Assembly (NCBI GenBank): GCA_038373885.1
Contig: JAWZYV010011902.1
Span: forward strand, 248,001 to 312,000
Source: Cheiracanthium punctorium
Taxonomy: Eukaryota; Arthropoda; Arachnida; Araneae; Cheiracanthiidae
Length of the DNA stretch: 64,000 bases
Reading direction: 5' to 3'
The notes beneath the pieces are model-generated. The model did no database searches. It was not told where the DNA came from and saw only the letters and a list, made by a program, of their open reading frames with translations. Positions 34,620 through 48,595 of this stretch are shown piece by piece (position 1 is the first letter of the stretch; each line of letters opens with the position of its first letter). Position numbers and translations under genes: made by a program.

Positions 34620-35402
34620 GAAATGGGGATCAGAAAATGAGTATGCATTTGAAAAATTAATATTTCACAAAATAATGTAGGAAGAGAGGTAAAATTTGGC
34701 ACACATGCTTGGAATGACATGGGAATTTCTTACAACCTAAAAAAAGAAAAAGTTCCAAAAATGGCCAACAGATGGCACTGAACAGTAAAATGTTAGTTAC
34801 GCTGCAGGAGAATCGTGCATAAAAGGAATTGTAATGCGAGAGGGAATAAGATGCAGCAGCAATCGCAGCATGTTGACGTAAATAAAAAGGGCTCTGTTAT
34901 TGAAACTATACTGTCAGAATGAGAATCTGCTACTGCAGCTTTACGATCCTATTGCCATACGAAGTGTATTAAAACGAGCAAAAGTCCTATGACAGGTTCA
35001 GCTGTGAAGAAAATGATTTCGAAGTTCGAAGCGTCGGCTTGTTTAGATGACAGGCCCTGTAGCGGCCGACGAGCACATGCGCTAATGCTGCCCAGACAGT
35101 TCAGGAAGAAATGGCTATTACTGTACAGTGCTGTTCGCAACATTGTCCTTCGACTATCGCTATTGTTGAGGAATGACGGTCGACTTGTTCCGAAGTACAT
35201 CGTCTTTGCTTTGTCATAATTTTTATGCTATTACTTTTCTTATCACATGAAGCGACATCTGTGGGCCATTTTTTGAATTTTTTTTTGGTGCAATAAAACT
35301 CCATGTCGTTCCAAACATGTGTGTCAATTTTTACCTCTCTACCCGCATTATATTTTGAATTATTAATTTTTCAAAAGTATGTCGTTTTCTTATCACCCTG
35401 TA
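34620..35402. mobile_element. Internally deleted mariner-like element with long TIRs
   Basis: The first 165-170 bp, from about 34620, reappear inverted at 35235-35402. Shared blocks include TTTGAAAAATTAAT, AGAGAGGTAAAA, CACACATG.TTGGAA.GACATGG and AAAATGGCC.ACAGATG. Between the arms is a short + strand transposase remnant (34915-35220). An intact element of this kind would be 1.5 kb or more, so most of the catalytic domain has been lost. Confidence 0.75.
34915..35220 (+). pseudogene. Transposase helix-turn-helix remnant (mariner-like)
   Basis: The frame from 34989 reads GSAVKKMISKFEASACLDDR followed by PCSGRR. This matches the linker and second HTH of a mariner-like transposase family (a lysine-rich helix ending in KFE, then DRPRSGRP) that I know from many arthropods. 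The upstream 34920-34985 keeps ATAALRSY in another frame. The catalytic triad is absent. The fragment sits exactly between the long TIRs, so it belongs to this element. Confidence 0.7.
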
Positions 35403-37506
35403 TAATGAATTCAACATCAAACACTAGCGATAAAACAATAATAACATCGGTAAAAAAAAATGGGGGGGGTTCTGTTCTCATGGTTAAATTCTGATTCTAG
35501 ACATTGAAAAACACTTCAATTTTCATTTTTAGTTCTTAAAGTTTGCTTTTGTCTGATTTACGTCGGTAAGTATTTTAATTTATTTCATAAACGAAAGATG
35601 GCAGTACTTTGATTAACCCGAAAGTAAACTGTATTATTATTTTTAACTGTGTAGTATTGCTTGTAGTATTATTTGTTTGTATTATTATTTGCTCATAGAA
35701 ACATAAAAGAAATACGAAAAATATTAAATTTTAGAAATTAATTTCTTATTATTTTACATTTATATCTTATTGTTTAGCACAAATCTTGAATAAAAAAGAC
35801 TTATATCCAGAAAAACTTCTCATAATAATTTAGAGTAGAATTATAGAAAAATATAAAAATCAGTGATTTTTGCCAAAAAATTGAAAATTTGCTTTAATTT
35901 CTATAAAAGCAAACTTTCATTTAAAAAGAAATATTTTTCTTATTTTTGGCGTAGGAGAAACTAAAATTTAACATGTAGAAGTCAGACCCAAAAATCGTGT
36001 CGACCAGTGTAATGAACTTAAAGTTTTAATTTACCGCTATCTATCTATTCCATCTACAAATATTGATAGATATATATATAAAATCTTGGCTGTTTGTGCC
36101 TCGTCAGGGGAGACGCCCCTGAACCCCCCCTAATTTTTTAGTTTCATTATTGCCATACTAAAATGATATTAATTGACTATGTCATTTTATCGCTCATCTT
36201 TTGCGTATTTCGCCTGGTAACCCTATGTTGAAATTTTTATGAGTGTAACCTATTTATAGAAAAATACATGTGAAGCCTATTCTACAGTTTACGAAATATT
36301 GTAACACTATATTAAAGCTGTTGTGAACTAATAGTATTTAAATACATGTAAAATTATGTCGCTTTTTTGGGACACACTTTACAATAAAGTTCTTGTCACA
36401 AGGAAAAAATATGGGTGTTGATAGATAAAATGGCATAGTCATTAAAAATGCCTTTGTGTAACTAACATAGCTATCTTAACCATGCTAGATTTATTCATGA
36501 AGAAGCCAGTTGTAAAGGTACATGTACAAAAAAGCGAGCAACAGAGGAGGAAATAAGACAACACACTGCTCAACATTCGTTTGCGCTACCGCCTGCGCTT
36601 GCAAGGAATGAGAGAGGCGTCTCTGCTTGCACATATAAATTCTTTTAATCTCGCAGAAAAAAACATTCAACTGGACATGGATTGTGGACCGTCTGAGACG
36701 CTTCTTTTGTCGTGCGCATACCGGAGGATATCAAGAAAAGGGACCGGATAACATTACTTTATCCGAAAGCAGTTGCGTGATGATGTAGTTCGAAATCTTT
36801 TTATTTTCGTGAAAATTTTGTTTGAAAAAACTCCACATTTTCCTTTCGCTCCAAATCTGAACAAATCAAACATTAGTCCATTCTTTCAAGCACTAAAATA
36901 CATGGGTTACAATTTTAACATGCAGGTGAGGCGCTAAGCGAAACGTCAAACACAATTCTGGCAGTTTTTCAATGTAGATTTCATTGCCGAGCTTAACTCG
37001 TTGCCATCGAGATGCATACAACATAAGAATGTAACGAAAGTAGAACGTTCCGAAATTTTTTCCTTCGACAACAATCTATAAACAATCGAAAAACTCATTT
37101 AAATATATATCGTTTCAATACAGTATTAGTGCATCGTTGTAAAAGTATTTAGTTTTTATTAAGGCTGATCTAAGAAAATCTCCATAAAAATACTTATGTT
37201 ATTCTAGAAAACAGAATACTGTGTATTCTGCGATAGTAGCAACGTACAAGCTTCTCCGTTTTATACCCACAATTACTGAATTTATTTTGCTCTTGATCCA
37301 GATCTTGAGAGTTTTTAATGATCTTAAGTCAACTTGTTATTTTCTTGTTCATTTAGTAATTCAAAGAAACATGTGACCGAAAATATTCTCGACTGCTTTT
37401 AATGCCCAATAATTGTCAATGTTCAAAAGTTCTGTCGTTGAACAGGTAAGAATTTGAACTGCAGACAAAATCTCCAGGAATTGAGACTGTAACTTCTGAA
37501 TATCCC

Positions 37507-37507
<1 letters not shown>
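35403..37507. other. AT-rich DNA, no gene recognised
   Basis: A GC-richer stretch at 36540-36780 has no long frame. A CCTCGTCAGGGGAGACGCCC motif at 36098 has an internal inverted repeat and resembles repeat debris. Confidence 0.45.

Positions 37508-37537
<30 letters not shown>
37508..37537. repeat. Poly-A tract
   Basis: About 30 consecutive A just left of the long-TIR element at 37543. Confidence 0.9.
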
Positions 37538-37539
<2 letters not shown>

Positions 37540-37542
37540 TCT

Positions 37543-38321
37543 GAAAAAGGTGTGACGCATTTTAATTTTTTATCTATTAGAGATAAGTGGGCAATGCAAA
37601 TTGCAAAAAATATTCAAAATATCGTAGGATAATACACTACGCTAAAAAAACATTATCGCCTTATTATTATTTTTAATTGCACTTTTTAAATTTGTATGCG
37701 ATCCCCGTAAAAAATTCCAATCAGTAAAATGTGCCCCATACACTAAAGAGGTGATAACAAAAAATTTCAGCCTTTCATCATAAGACGTCCTAGAGATACC
37801 ATTAATCAAAGATGATTGGGAGCTATGAATTTGAATGTAAAAGTTTACTACTAGAGTGGGAAATAATTATTTTCTTTCGTAAGTTCTCTACGAACCTTTT
37901 ATTGCGATCATCCGATGTGATTTTTCTCCTTCTAGAGGTAATGAAAAGTGACTTAAAAGCATATATATTTATCTTCAGGCCTCTGAAACTTTTAGGATAG
38001 AATTCTCAAATTTTGTCCATCACCTCATTAGTGCATGGGGTACATTTTACTAATTGCGATTTTTTAAAAAGTTTTAATTCACTTTTTATTTTTATTTTAT
38101 CTTACTTTATTTTATTTACTTATTTTTTATTTACTTATTATTTTTTTTGTACGGGAATCTATGGAAATTTGAAAGGAGTTGCTTTTTGAAAATTAATAAG
38201 ACGAATTTTTTCTTAACGTAGTCTTTTTTTCCTACCTTGTTTGAACATCTATTTCAATTGAAACTGCCCACTTATCGCTAATGAATAAGCGTGCTACATT
38301 TATTTTGGGACACCCTGTACA
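37543..38321. mobile_element. Long-TIR mariner-like element
   Basis: Left and right arms of about 230-250 bp are inverted copies. Shared blocks include GATAAGTGGGCA (left about 37575; right inverted about 38270) and AGTAAAATGT.CCCCAT.CACTAA.GAGGTGAT (left 37725-37755; right inverted 38020-38050). The right end is GGGACACCCTGTA. No transposase reading is left. Confidence 0.6.
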
Positions 38322-38983
38322 TTAAAATATTTAGTAATGTACAGGGAATGCACTTTTGAATAACAAAATTTCAAATTGTTATTCTCTTAAAAAGAAAAGT
38401 CTACTTTAGTGCAATTTATTACAACACCGGCTTGTAACTCTCACAGGCGAATATATTTTCAGCCCCAATAAAATTGCATTAGCAAAATTATTGCCACACA
38501 TTTTTGCTCTTTTACACCTTTTATGCAATGCAATTAACTTAAATTTTTTTTTTTAGTTCTGTATAATTGAAAATTTCGAGAACTGTAAAAACTAACAAAG
38601 ACTTCTAAAAAAAAATCCCATGCTTTGTGCTTTCCTTTGACTGTACAAACATCATATCCAGGAAATTATATTTGCTATGTGCCTTAAATAAACATCTTTC
38701 ATAAGATAGCAGCGCTTTCATTCACCCAGCTCAGTTGCTAAATGAAAATTATGGAGGGGGAAAAATTGCTGTTTCCTCACTATTGAAAATTTTTGTTGAT
38801 TTACTTTTCTAATTGCTCAAGAAACTGATTAAAGCAAAAGTAAAATAAAAAGGCCTTGAATGAATGAATTTATCAAGAATGTTGAAATAAAAAACGAAAC
38901 AAACATCTTCCAGTCGTTTTAAAATTGATAATTTTTGTGAATTGTGATGCTTGGCTGTCATTTGAAAAATGAAACTTACATAA

Positions 38984-41461
38984 AGTTCGAAGAGCGAAGC
39001 TTATTTATTTATTTTGGAAGCAATATGTTTTACAATTAATTTATCAGTTTAATTAATCAACTAAGCTGTAAAAATTTATGTTGTTTCTTTTTTTTTCTTT
39101 AAACTGGCATACATAGCAGATTTTGGATAGAAATGAGGATAAATTTCTTATTAAAAACCCTGAATGACAACGTCATATGACGTAGGAAGTAGCATAAGGG
39201 CTGGATATATTTCCCAAAATAGTTTCCAAAATTTCTCGACAAATTTTTAAATTTAATATATGAATTAATTGACATACGAAGGGGGGTTCGTATTAAGTTT
39301 TTCTTACACTGAAAAGTTTTTATTAAGAAAATGGAAAAAAAAAGCTCTAAATTTCGCTCACACATGAGAAATGCGTCTTAAAAGCGATAGGACGAAAATA
39401 TAAAAAAAACTCGAGGCAAGCTGCATTGGCTTATTATGCATTAAAATTAATTGGATAATGTGGACAGTGTTAATTATATACTGTACATTATTTGACTTAT
39501 AACTTATACTACAGTGCATTTGGATTTGAATTATAAATCTATCATTCATTACAAATGAATAGGATTATTGTTCTTTACAACTTAAGTGCATAGTTATTGA
39601 TAATTAATAAATTCGCGTACATAATTATTAGTTACATCGAACACACGCAGGAAACTGTATCGCTGATGAATATCGCACGCATATGCAGGTTGTGTCACGT
39701 GGCGACCTGTGCGCGCTCTCCCTCTCTTTACATTTTTCGGCTACCCAAAATCTACGGATTGACATGTTTGAAACTCTTTAGTAAATTAACAGAAACTAGA
39801 TTCACTTTATGAAGCTAGTTTTGCAGCTTTAATACAAAAGCCTGGATACTATTTCTGACGAGAATAAGGATTTTTACTTTCCAAGGGAGAAAAGGCAGAG
39901 AAACTAAAATATTTTGTAAATTATTTCCTACAAATACAGTATGCGGCTACACTGCCCCCTCCAAAGAAAAAGCATGGCAACACCCCGTTTGAGAACCACT
40001 GCCCTAGAATCATCCCCCTATTAGTGTATCTTTGCATTTTTTTTTTTTATAAAAGCACGAGTACCATTTTCATCGTAGCAAAATGAAAGATCCTAGAAGT
40101 GAAGATGGAATCTAATTTATAAAGTTGAAATGTTCGGGTCAATAATTAACTCCTTCTTGCCTGACGTTCTAATATTAGAACCATAGATTTAGGAATACCT
40201 AGATTGCTCATTCAATGTTCCTAATCGTGTGCTTTTTGTTGCCAAAAACGCACCCCATTTCTGCCACTATCATAGCTTCCGTCGATGTAAAACAGAACAT
40301 TCGATGCAATACTTCAGAAAAATAAGTAAGTTCGAGGGAAAATATTTCGATACGAGTACTTTTTAAAATACGGAGAGTTCTAAAATGATTGTAAATACCA
40401 TTATAATTTAAGTTATTGCCATTCTGCACATGCCACTATCATGGCTACCATTTGGAGGCAACAAGTTTTCTCTCGTTATGCTCAATCTAGAGATTCCTAT
40501 ATCTATGATTAGAACACATCTTTGCATTACTCTATATTTTACATTTCCAAGTTCATGTTCAGTTGTCGAGCAAGCAGCACCAATATATCGAGGCACAGAA
40601 TTCGAAATTGATTTTTTTTCAAGCAAGATATTTTATCTTTATGCATCTGTATTAACAGAAAAGTATGCTCTTACTGTTTCATTTTATCGTAAATAATTCT
40701 TTTACTATTACGTAAAGGTTGAGGAGAATCAAGTTGGCACGTAAGATGCAGCGTTGGCAAGACTACTTGTTCATTGCAGGAAACGCCTCAATGACTCGGG
40801 ATTCGCCGAAAAGAAATATTTCTCCGGGTTTTCATTATTTCGTGCAGTTTTATTTACAGAAATGAACTGAAATGTGCACTATTTAAGTAGCATTAATGAT
40901 TCTTAAGTTTCGAAGAGCGAAGCTTATTTATTTATTTTAGAAGGGCTGGATATATTTCCCAAAATAGTTTCCCCGAGCAATTGTTTACAATTAATTTATC
41001 AGTTTAATTAATCAACTAAGCTGTAAAAATTTATGTTGTTGCTTTTTTTTTCTTTAAACTGGCATACATAGCAGATTTTGGTTAGAAATGAGGATAAATT
41101 TCTTATTATAATTAAATTATATTGCAACCATTTTAATCGTAGCAAAATAAAAGATCCTAGAAGTCAAGATGGAATCTAATTTATAAAGTTGAAATGTTCG
41201 GGTCAATAACTCCTTCTGGCCTGACGTTCTAATATTAGAACCATAGATTTAGGAATACCTAGATTGCTCATTCAATGTTCCTAATCGTGTGCTTTTTATT
41301 GCCAAAAACGCACCCCTTTTTTTTACGCCCGCAACTAAATTTGAATATGATATAGGAATCTCTAGATTGAGCATAACGAGAGAAAACTTGTTGCCTCCAA
41401 ATGGTAGCCATGATAGTGGCATGTGCAGAATGGCAATAACTTAAATTATAATCCCATTATT
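38984..41461. repeat. Shuffled local duplication
   Basis: Three pairs of near-identical blocks: 38984-39153 with 40907-41108 (direct), 40063-40257 with 41127-41317 (direct), and 40401-40503 with 41349-41461 (inverted). A 30-bp block (GGGCTGGATATATTTCCC..) at 39198-39227 is present in 40943-40972 inside the copy of the first pair. The right block therefore brings together pieces that lie apart on the left. Confidence 0.75.
39955..40012. mobile_element. hAT terminus fragment
   Basis: CCCCGTTTGAGAACCACTG followed by CCCTAGAA is a typical right end of a hAT element (inverted CAGTGGTTCTCAAACGGGG). A GC-rich CTGCCCCCTCC lies just inside. The matching left end was not found, so the copy is probably truncated. 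Confidence 0.5.
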
Positions 41462-44400
41462 GTATAATGCCAAATTGTAAACTATTCATGCAGATGTATA
41501 GAATGGTTAAAGTAGCCATTTTTCTCTATCGACGGTAAATCTAATTTTTAGGCATTTTTCTCTCAAGAAGGAAACGTCTAAATTTTGACTAGTATGCGTA
41601 TGCAAGAAAACTCATTTCGTTGTTAATGAATAAGTGTTTTTCCAAAACAGGAAGGTCTCCCTTTAAACTGGGTGCACGGATGAAGGATGGCACTTTCAAA
41701 TCATAAACGAGCTTTTTAACTGTTACATGAAACTTTTCAGTGTAAATTTTGTGTTTTCGTACGTATTTCGGATTCTAATCGAAATATCCTTCTGAGAACC
41801 ATTTAGATAAATACTTTTGGACGGTTGGAGTTCAAGATACTTGGTCTCCAGTGTTAAGTTGCTATTTAGCCAATCCTATCCAGTTTAAACTCATGAATAG
41901 TCCGAAATGTTTATGCAAGAAAGAAACGTTTTACGAAAATTTTATTGGAAAAGAAATTTCGTGTGCTTTATTTGTGAGAAAATTCAAATACTAAATCATG
42001 CTATCAAAGTGCAGGAAAATTTAAATATGCATTTATGTTACACACACGAGTCTTCAGAAACAGAATGGGCGTAGTTAATGTACAAAAGTTCCGACACATG
42101 ATTCTGCAATCTGATAATGCGGTAATTACATATTCAATAATAACTTACGGTAGGAACTATGCTTTTTGGATTAAATTATTGCTAGAAGATACTTTTAGCT
42201 CAAGGGCAAAACTTGTCAAGCAACTCTGCCTAACGGAAACAAGCTAAAAATCTCGTTGAGATTGCTAATTAGACTTTTTAGGAATAAAAAGTCTCGAGGC
42301 TAAACTAAGCAAACTGCTTTTTAGAAGAAAGTTTCAGTCAACGCATGATACGCAATTGTTTCAATGCTGAAGTAAAGTTGGAAAAGATCTTTAAATTATA
42401 AAAGACTGATAAATGTGGCGAGTATTATTTAGCAAGATAAGAAACCACTCCTTCCTGATTACCATTAAAACTTCCTGATCGCCAATACCTAAAGCCCACC
42501 TCTAGCACTAACTTAGAGTAGTTCTATCAATTTAAGTAATCAAAGTGATGTTCTTTACATATTAGCACATTGAAAAGGAATTTACCAATTTAAAATTAAG
42601 AAAGCATTGCTTTGGTAGAAGGAAACTGCCTCATCCTCAACGTCAGTAAAGTCTTAAAGTATAGACAATTTAAGTACGAAAACAATGCATTAGTGCGAAA
42701 TTTTACCGAGAAACCTAAATGTATGAGTTAAATAAGTATCAGTTGTTTTAAAAGCCGTAATCATAACAATGTCAATTATGACAAGCCTCATTTTCGACAG
42801 TTAAATCATGTTCAAACAATGCACTTCAGTAGCTTGCCTATTATTAAAAATTTTAGAAATTTTTATTTTTATTTTGGCATTCTAAATTGTGAAAATATTG
42901 GGTTTGTCATCTTTTGAAACTGAATAAGACGTCAGCTAAGTTTAAAAGAATTCTCTATCGTACATTTAATCAACGCAACCCGAGAATTTTTAATCTGTCA
43001 AACATTCTGTGCGTTAAGTTTTATCTTGCACTATATTAGTTACAATAAAAACTAATTTTGTTGGAAAATGCGGCAATCGACCATACATAGATACTTAGTC
43101 ACTTAAAATGAGAAATTTAATGTACTGGATTGCGTTTCTACTTAAATTTGTGTATTTTCAAAGTTATTTTAAAAAGCTTTGAATTTATTAATTTTTAATA
43201 CACAATTTTAATATAAACCGGGAACTTTAACCACTCGGCAATTTCACGATACAGAAGTCTCCTCTCCCCTTACCAAAATAATAAATCCGTTTTAATGAAG
43301 AATTGGTTAAAGTATAATACAGAAAAATGTATTCAGACTTAATTTTAGTCTTTTTTAAGTAACTAACTGTACAGAAGTAAGAAAACTAATCTAAACTAAT
43401 AAAATTATTAAGCTTATTTCAATACTTGTCAGCTTCCACTAAAAAAGTTACCATATTGCAGTTAAATACTATTATTTACAAAGGCATTCTTGGTTTACTT
43501 TATGGATTGCTGTTATCCCCACCTGAGGAGGTTATGACTTCTATTTTTATTTTAAATTACAGTTGCTAAGTCACTTAAAGATTATTACATACCTTTTCAA
43601 TGAAATAATTTGAAAGTAACCTTTCCCCCTTCGACTTTTTATCAGCTTACTTGTCTCCCCGTCAAGTCTCTATAGTGCTGCAAATGAGCCATCTGAAAAA
43701 CCTTAAACGCAGTTACATTACACCAAATATTAAAATACTATACTGTAATCTGAATAGGCTAGTTAATGTAAAAATCGAAATATTTTGATACAATACAGCA
43801 CCCTAATTATTATTCTTGCTAAAGTTACACGTCTTTCTTTAAATTCGCCTTTTTAGTGGCCAATAAAGACTTATTGTAGCTGACCGTTTTCGAGGAAGAA
43901 CTTGAAACAAAAATAGAAAAACAAAGAACATCTAAATACACAGCTACGAAATATTAACATGGGAAAATAAAATTCTGTGCTTTAAATAGATATGATGACA
44001 TGAAAAACTGATATTTTCTAGAAGTGCCATAAAGAATAATAGCTGAGCCCGGAGTAGAAAAGATTACATTTACAAAGTTCAAGAAAGAGACCTCACTTAA
44101 ACTATGTATAGAAAGAAATAAAGTCTATGATAATTATGAAGATCTAGATGAGAAATAAAATTTTCGTACTATTTGAACTGGAAGGAAGGAGAGGCTATTT
44201 GAGATGTTGCAATATTCCAAGTCGTCACCCAGATATTGCAACATGGAATCACAGGTCGTCACCCGCATTCCCACACGAGTAGTCCCCCCTCCCCAATTTA
44301 AATATACACTTAACAGCCAAAGTTAGTTAAGCTAAAAATAGATAGACTTATTTCTTTCCAATACAATAGTTTACTATTATAACATTGAAATTGGCTCAAA

Positions 44401-44607
44401 ACAAAATTAGAGATAACATGTTCTTTCCAACCTGAAATCTGCCGAACAATCTTCTAGATTTCATATACAAGGAGAGTACTTATCTAGAAAAATTCCCAAA
44501 ATTTATGACAGTTGTCAACAGATCAATGTATTATTCCCTTTATTTTTTGGAGCGAATTTCTGGTAAAAATCAAAGTGATTCAGAAATAAAATTAAATATG
44601 GAACTAC
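41462..44607. other. AT-rich DNA, no gene recognised
   Basis: Only the 70-residue frame at 42035-42247 stands out by length, with no motif. TCGTCACCC occurs twice at about 44222 and 44254. Confidence 0.5.
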
Positions 44608-44815
44608 GGCCGATTATCTACGCGAGGGATCTAGCAATCTAGGCCGGGGTTTTTCTAAAAGGTCCTAACCCGTATTTATGTGAAGCTTCGGAGAGAACCG
44701 CGGAAAACTCCGAACGGCTAGGTCGACGGACGCGACCTGGTTTTGAACCTGGCACTTTCCGCCTCCCAGTTGTGAGCGCAAATGCGCTCGGCCACTGGTG
44801 GGACAAAAGTGGGAA
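44608..44815 (-). mobile_element. tRNA-derived SINE, family 1
   Basis: The reverse complement starts GTCCCACCAGTGGCCGAGCG and reads GTGCCAGGTTCAAAACCAGG (B box), GTCGACCTAGCCGTTCGG and ATAAATACGGGTTAGGACC, matching 5499-5731 nearly block for block. The A-box region (GTGGCCGAGCGCA) is better preserved here than in the other copy. Confidence 0.8.
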
Positions 44816-47800
44816 TACGTGGAATGCGAGTTACATGTGGGGCGTATTTTTCTTTCGTTTGCTTTCGAAAATTCACTTTTCGTATTATAATCAGCGAAAA
44901 GTCATTAATACGGGAAACTGTGGGATCTACTTATGAAAATAATTATTGAACCTTTTCATAAATCTAACCAATTTATGTCCATTTTCTATTACGATATTTA
45001 GAAATTAACTGCTACACTTAAAAATAACTGTTCTTATTTGCATTTACAGTAAAGTATTTGGAATAGAAAGAGGAATTAAGTATCCTTATACACACAAGTA
45101 TTGCGTGACGTATACTTTGATAAGCAAACTGAAAAGCTTGAGGAATATCAAATTTCACATTTTTATTAGCTTAATTCTGGAATTTACCCATTTCAATCAG
45201 TCTATTATGAGAATACAAGATGTACGAATATAAATCGTTAAAAAGTTGCTTATACCATGCGCACTTCACTCACTGGATTGAGGTAGCCATTTTTTTTTTT
45301 GGAATCCAGCATACGCCACTACGTGCCCGTACTACGAGACGGCTTAAAATATCCATCAACCCAACCATACAGCTTAATTAGTGATTCGCAGAGATTTATA
45401 AAATGAAGACCGTATACAGCACTCAACATACCAAAATCTTTCAGTCGAAAGACAAGTGATTAAATCTTCTGGTTAAAGCCAATGCCTGATGTCATTTTGA
45501 ACCAAAAATGAAATTCAGTGGATCAGATGCTTCTTCGAGCTACCACTTCAGAATCCTCACTCAGAGCTTTCTTTAAAATGAAACACGTCCGTGAATGCAA
45601 TTACTCACTAAAGACTACATACAAAACACTTAGTTGTCATTTTTTCATCAATAATTCAGAGGATCGGACAACTTTTTACACATTCATACCAAACGTCAAC
45701 TAATGGGCCTTTCTAAACAAGGAATTTCAAGTGGCTATTTGAATCTGCGGGATCCGCTGAAAATCCTCAAACAGTAGTCCCACATTTTCAAGACAACGAC
45801 TGATTCTTTGGAACGTAAAGCTCTCTTTCGGACGAGAGTTGCACACAAAAATTAACTTTTCGTGACCAGTATTTGGGAAAATTTCCTCTAGAAGATCAAG
45901 TATGCCAACTGAAACAAATATCATGAAGTCGTTTACATAAATAACAGCATATGGGATCTAATTGTTAAAACACTTACCCGTATCTTTTTAAATATGAGAT
46001 TACCGTTAAAGTAAAACATTCGTTGACAATTAAATTACACAAACAGTTAATATGAAACACTACTCGAAATTTTACTTCAAAATGCCAACTTTTAGCTTTT
46101 TAAAACTAAATTTTAAGTTTAAATTTTAGAAAGTAAGATTTCAGCAGAAACGCCAAGAAGCTGTTAAATCGTACGGTGAATAAAAATATTCTCTGCTGTA
46201 ATTTTTCACTTATTCACTTTACACAATACTGTTTAAATATATAATGAACTTTTAAAATAGAAATCTTATAATGAATTATATTAAATTCAATTTAAGTTCA
46301 CATTTGTTGTCATTAGCAAAGATATTTCAAACTTTCTAAAGTATTTTTGTTTAAAAAAAATTAATTTATAATAAATTATTTCTGTACCTCAGAACGAGAC
46401 TAACGTAAGTCACTAGACAAACTTTTCAGGAGGGCGCCAGAACTTTACAAAATGAGCTCTAGGTCTGGTTGCAGAGCTAATAATTGAAACGGTCATCAAA
46501 AATTATTGACATTACGTATTAAATTTGTATAAACTTACCCATTCATATGCATTTCATTTAGAATCAACGCTTTAACCTGAAAATTGAAATGTATGGAGTT
46601 ATGTTCGTCTGGTTCTGGGGTACAGATTTAATCCAATAACTAGCGCTAAACCATGGTAGAAATTAGAAAAACAGTTACTCAACACTCGTTTAGACTCATC
46701 ATTTCAAATTTGTTCATAACTTTCAAATGAAAGCACTGAAAATAAGTCACTATTAGAATCCTACATTTAGTTTCGTAAAATGAAATATTATTGGTACCTT
46801 CAAGGCCAGACAATTTTGCGTCAAAGTCCTTTTTAAATTATTGGGCCTGGATACCTTGCAAAAGAACACACTTTCAAACTGAACATAACCCACTAACAAT
46901 ACTGATCACCCTTCAACTGTTAAATAAGAACATACAGATGCGGAAAAACCACATAAAAGTTACTTTTTCAATAAATCATTAACCATTAATGAATTTTATC
47001 ATGATTCTGCATGAGATTATAAGAGATTCTTCTTAAGTACATCGAAAAACTGGCAATGGGCTATGTCCTCGTGCAAAAATTAGATCAGCCCAACAAACTC
47101 TTGCCCATATTAAAGTCTTTTGTGTTCAAAACTTCAGAAAAAATAGTATATAACACTGTTAGACCACTACAACTAACGTTATTAGAATTTTCCCATGGTG
47201 TTCAGTACGCTTCACCAACATACAGATTCTTCTTAAATATATGCAAGTTCAGAAAATCAATTTTAACTTCAATCGAATTACATAGTGCATTTTTTAATTA
47301 CAAATTACAGCTCTAGCCCAAAATAGGCTTGCAAAACTACATAAATATATGAAAATTAAACGATACAATCAATCTACTTTTGACTAGGCACTATAATTCT
47401 CTAGCCTTTCAACAAGTTATCTTATAACTGCAAACAAAATAAAAATCTACAACTACATTCTTAATTGAAAACACAAGCCACACGCAAAGTCTCATCAAAC
47501 CAGGGACGTCGGTGGCTTTTCTTTTATTGCAGCATTGCAGGAGTTGAGTTGGGAAGGAGAAGAAACATGCAATTAGTGTGCCTGTTCGAAATGTCACATG
47601 CAACTCGAGTTCATTGAGCAACTCGAGTTCCCCCGAATTCCTCCTAAAATAGCCTGATTTCGCTAAAAAGTAGCTCTGATCAGCATTAGTAACTGACTTT
47701 TGGGATTTAAAATCGATAGAGCAACTCGAAGATTGTTGCACCAATAGCCATGGGTGACACTATGATTGTTTGAAGAAAGGGGAGGGGGGCGGACAAGTCA

Positions 47801-47824
47801 AGGGTCCTGTCCCAGAAAGATACG
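44816..47824. other. AT-rich DNA, no gene recognised
   Basis: Frames at 45518-45703, 47056-47316 and 47409-47744 (minus, 111 aa) show no domain. AGCAACTCGAGTT-like words recur at 47591-47636 and 47720. Confidence 0.45.
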
Positions 47825-48595
47825 GGCTGCATTCGTAAACGCCAAACGAGTTACACTCGTGCAACGAGTTTCCATCTAAGGTGTTCGTAAAGGAAACTGA
47901 GTACATTCAGTATATAAACTAGAGCGTTCGTATACAAAACTGAGTGCGGTTAGTTTCAAACAAAGTAAACTGAACACGAAGCAGGTTCATCGAGTTTGCT
48001 GAGAAAATTACTTGTGTACGTTGTTTAAGTTTAGAAATGGCGTCCGTTGTTATGGAAAAGCATGTTGTTATGAAAAGTATTTTACGCTTGCTGAAGCTGT
48101 AATAATTATTTTTTCGAGGAGGAAATTCATTCATACGCTAGAAACTGAAACGAATGTGCATAATTTTTCAAAATTAATAATTTTCTTGCATTTTTCATTT
48201 TAGTAAATTCAAAAATGCATATTTTACTGTTGAGATTGAAGTTGATTTAAACCGTTAATAGCGAAATTTGAACTTCTCTTGCTAAATACTTTTGAAAATA
48301 TTAATTTTAAGTTGAAATTTCTAAATTTTGATCTGTGAACTTCAATTACGGCCACTCTTTCTTTTAAAAATCCTGTTGATTTTATATTGAGTATGTACCA
48401 AAAACTCTCCTCAGTAGAAATAACAACAGAAGCAAATTTTAAACAAACACGTCTCCTAAGCGGGGAAACTAAATAAACTGAAGTTGTTCGTAAAGGCAAA
48501 CGAAACTGATAGCCACTGATAGCACTAAACACACGCATTAAAGTTTTCTTACTAAAACTCGTGCAACGAGTTTGTTGTTTTCGAATGCATCCACT
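47825..48595. mobile_element. TIR element with TGCATTCGTAAACG ends
   Basis: The left end GGGCTGCATTCGTAAACGCC and the right end, as reverse complement GTGGATGCATTCGAAAAC, are inverted. ACTCGTGCAACGAGTTT occurs inside both ends (47853-47871 and 48557-48573), and TTCGTAAAGG occurs subterminally on both sides. A short reading starting ATGGCGTCCGTTG (about 48037) has a stop soon after. The target duplication was not resolved. Confidence 0.55.

Noticed and set aside
38332..38360. Separate element bounded by CCCTGTACATT and AATGTACAGGG
   Set aside because: The two words are only about 10 bp apart, so they may just be adjacent ends of neighbouring mariner-like elements; the second element's other end was not found.
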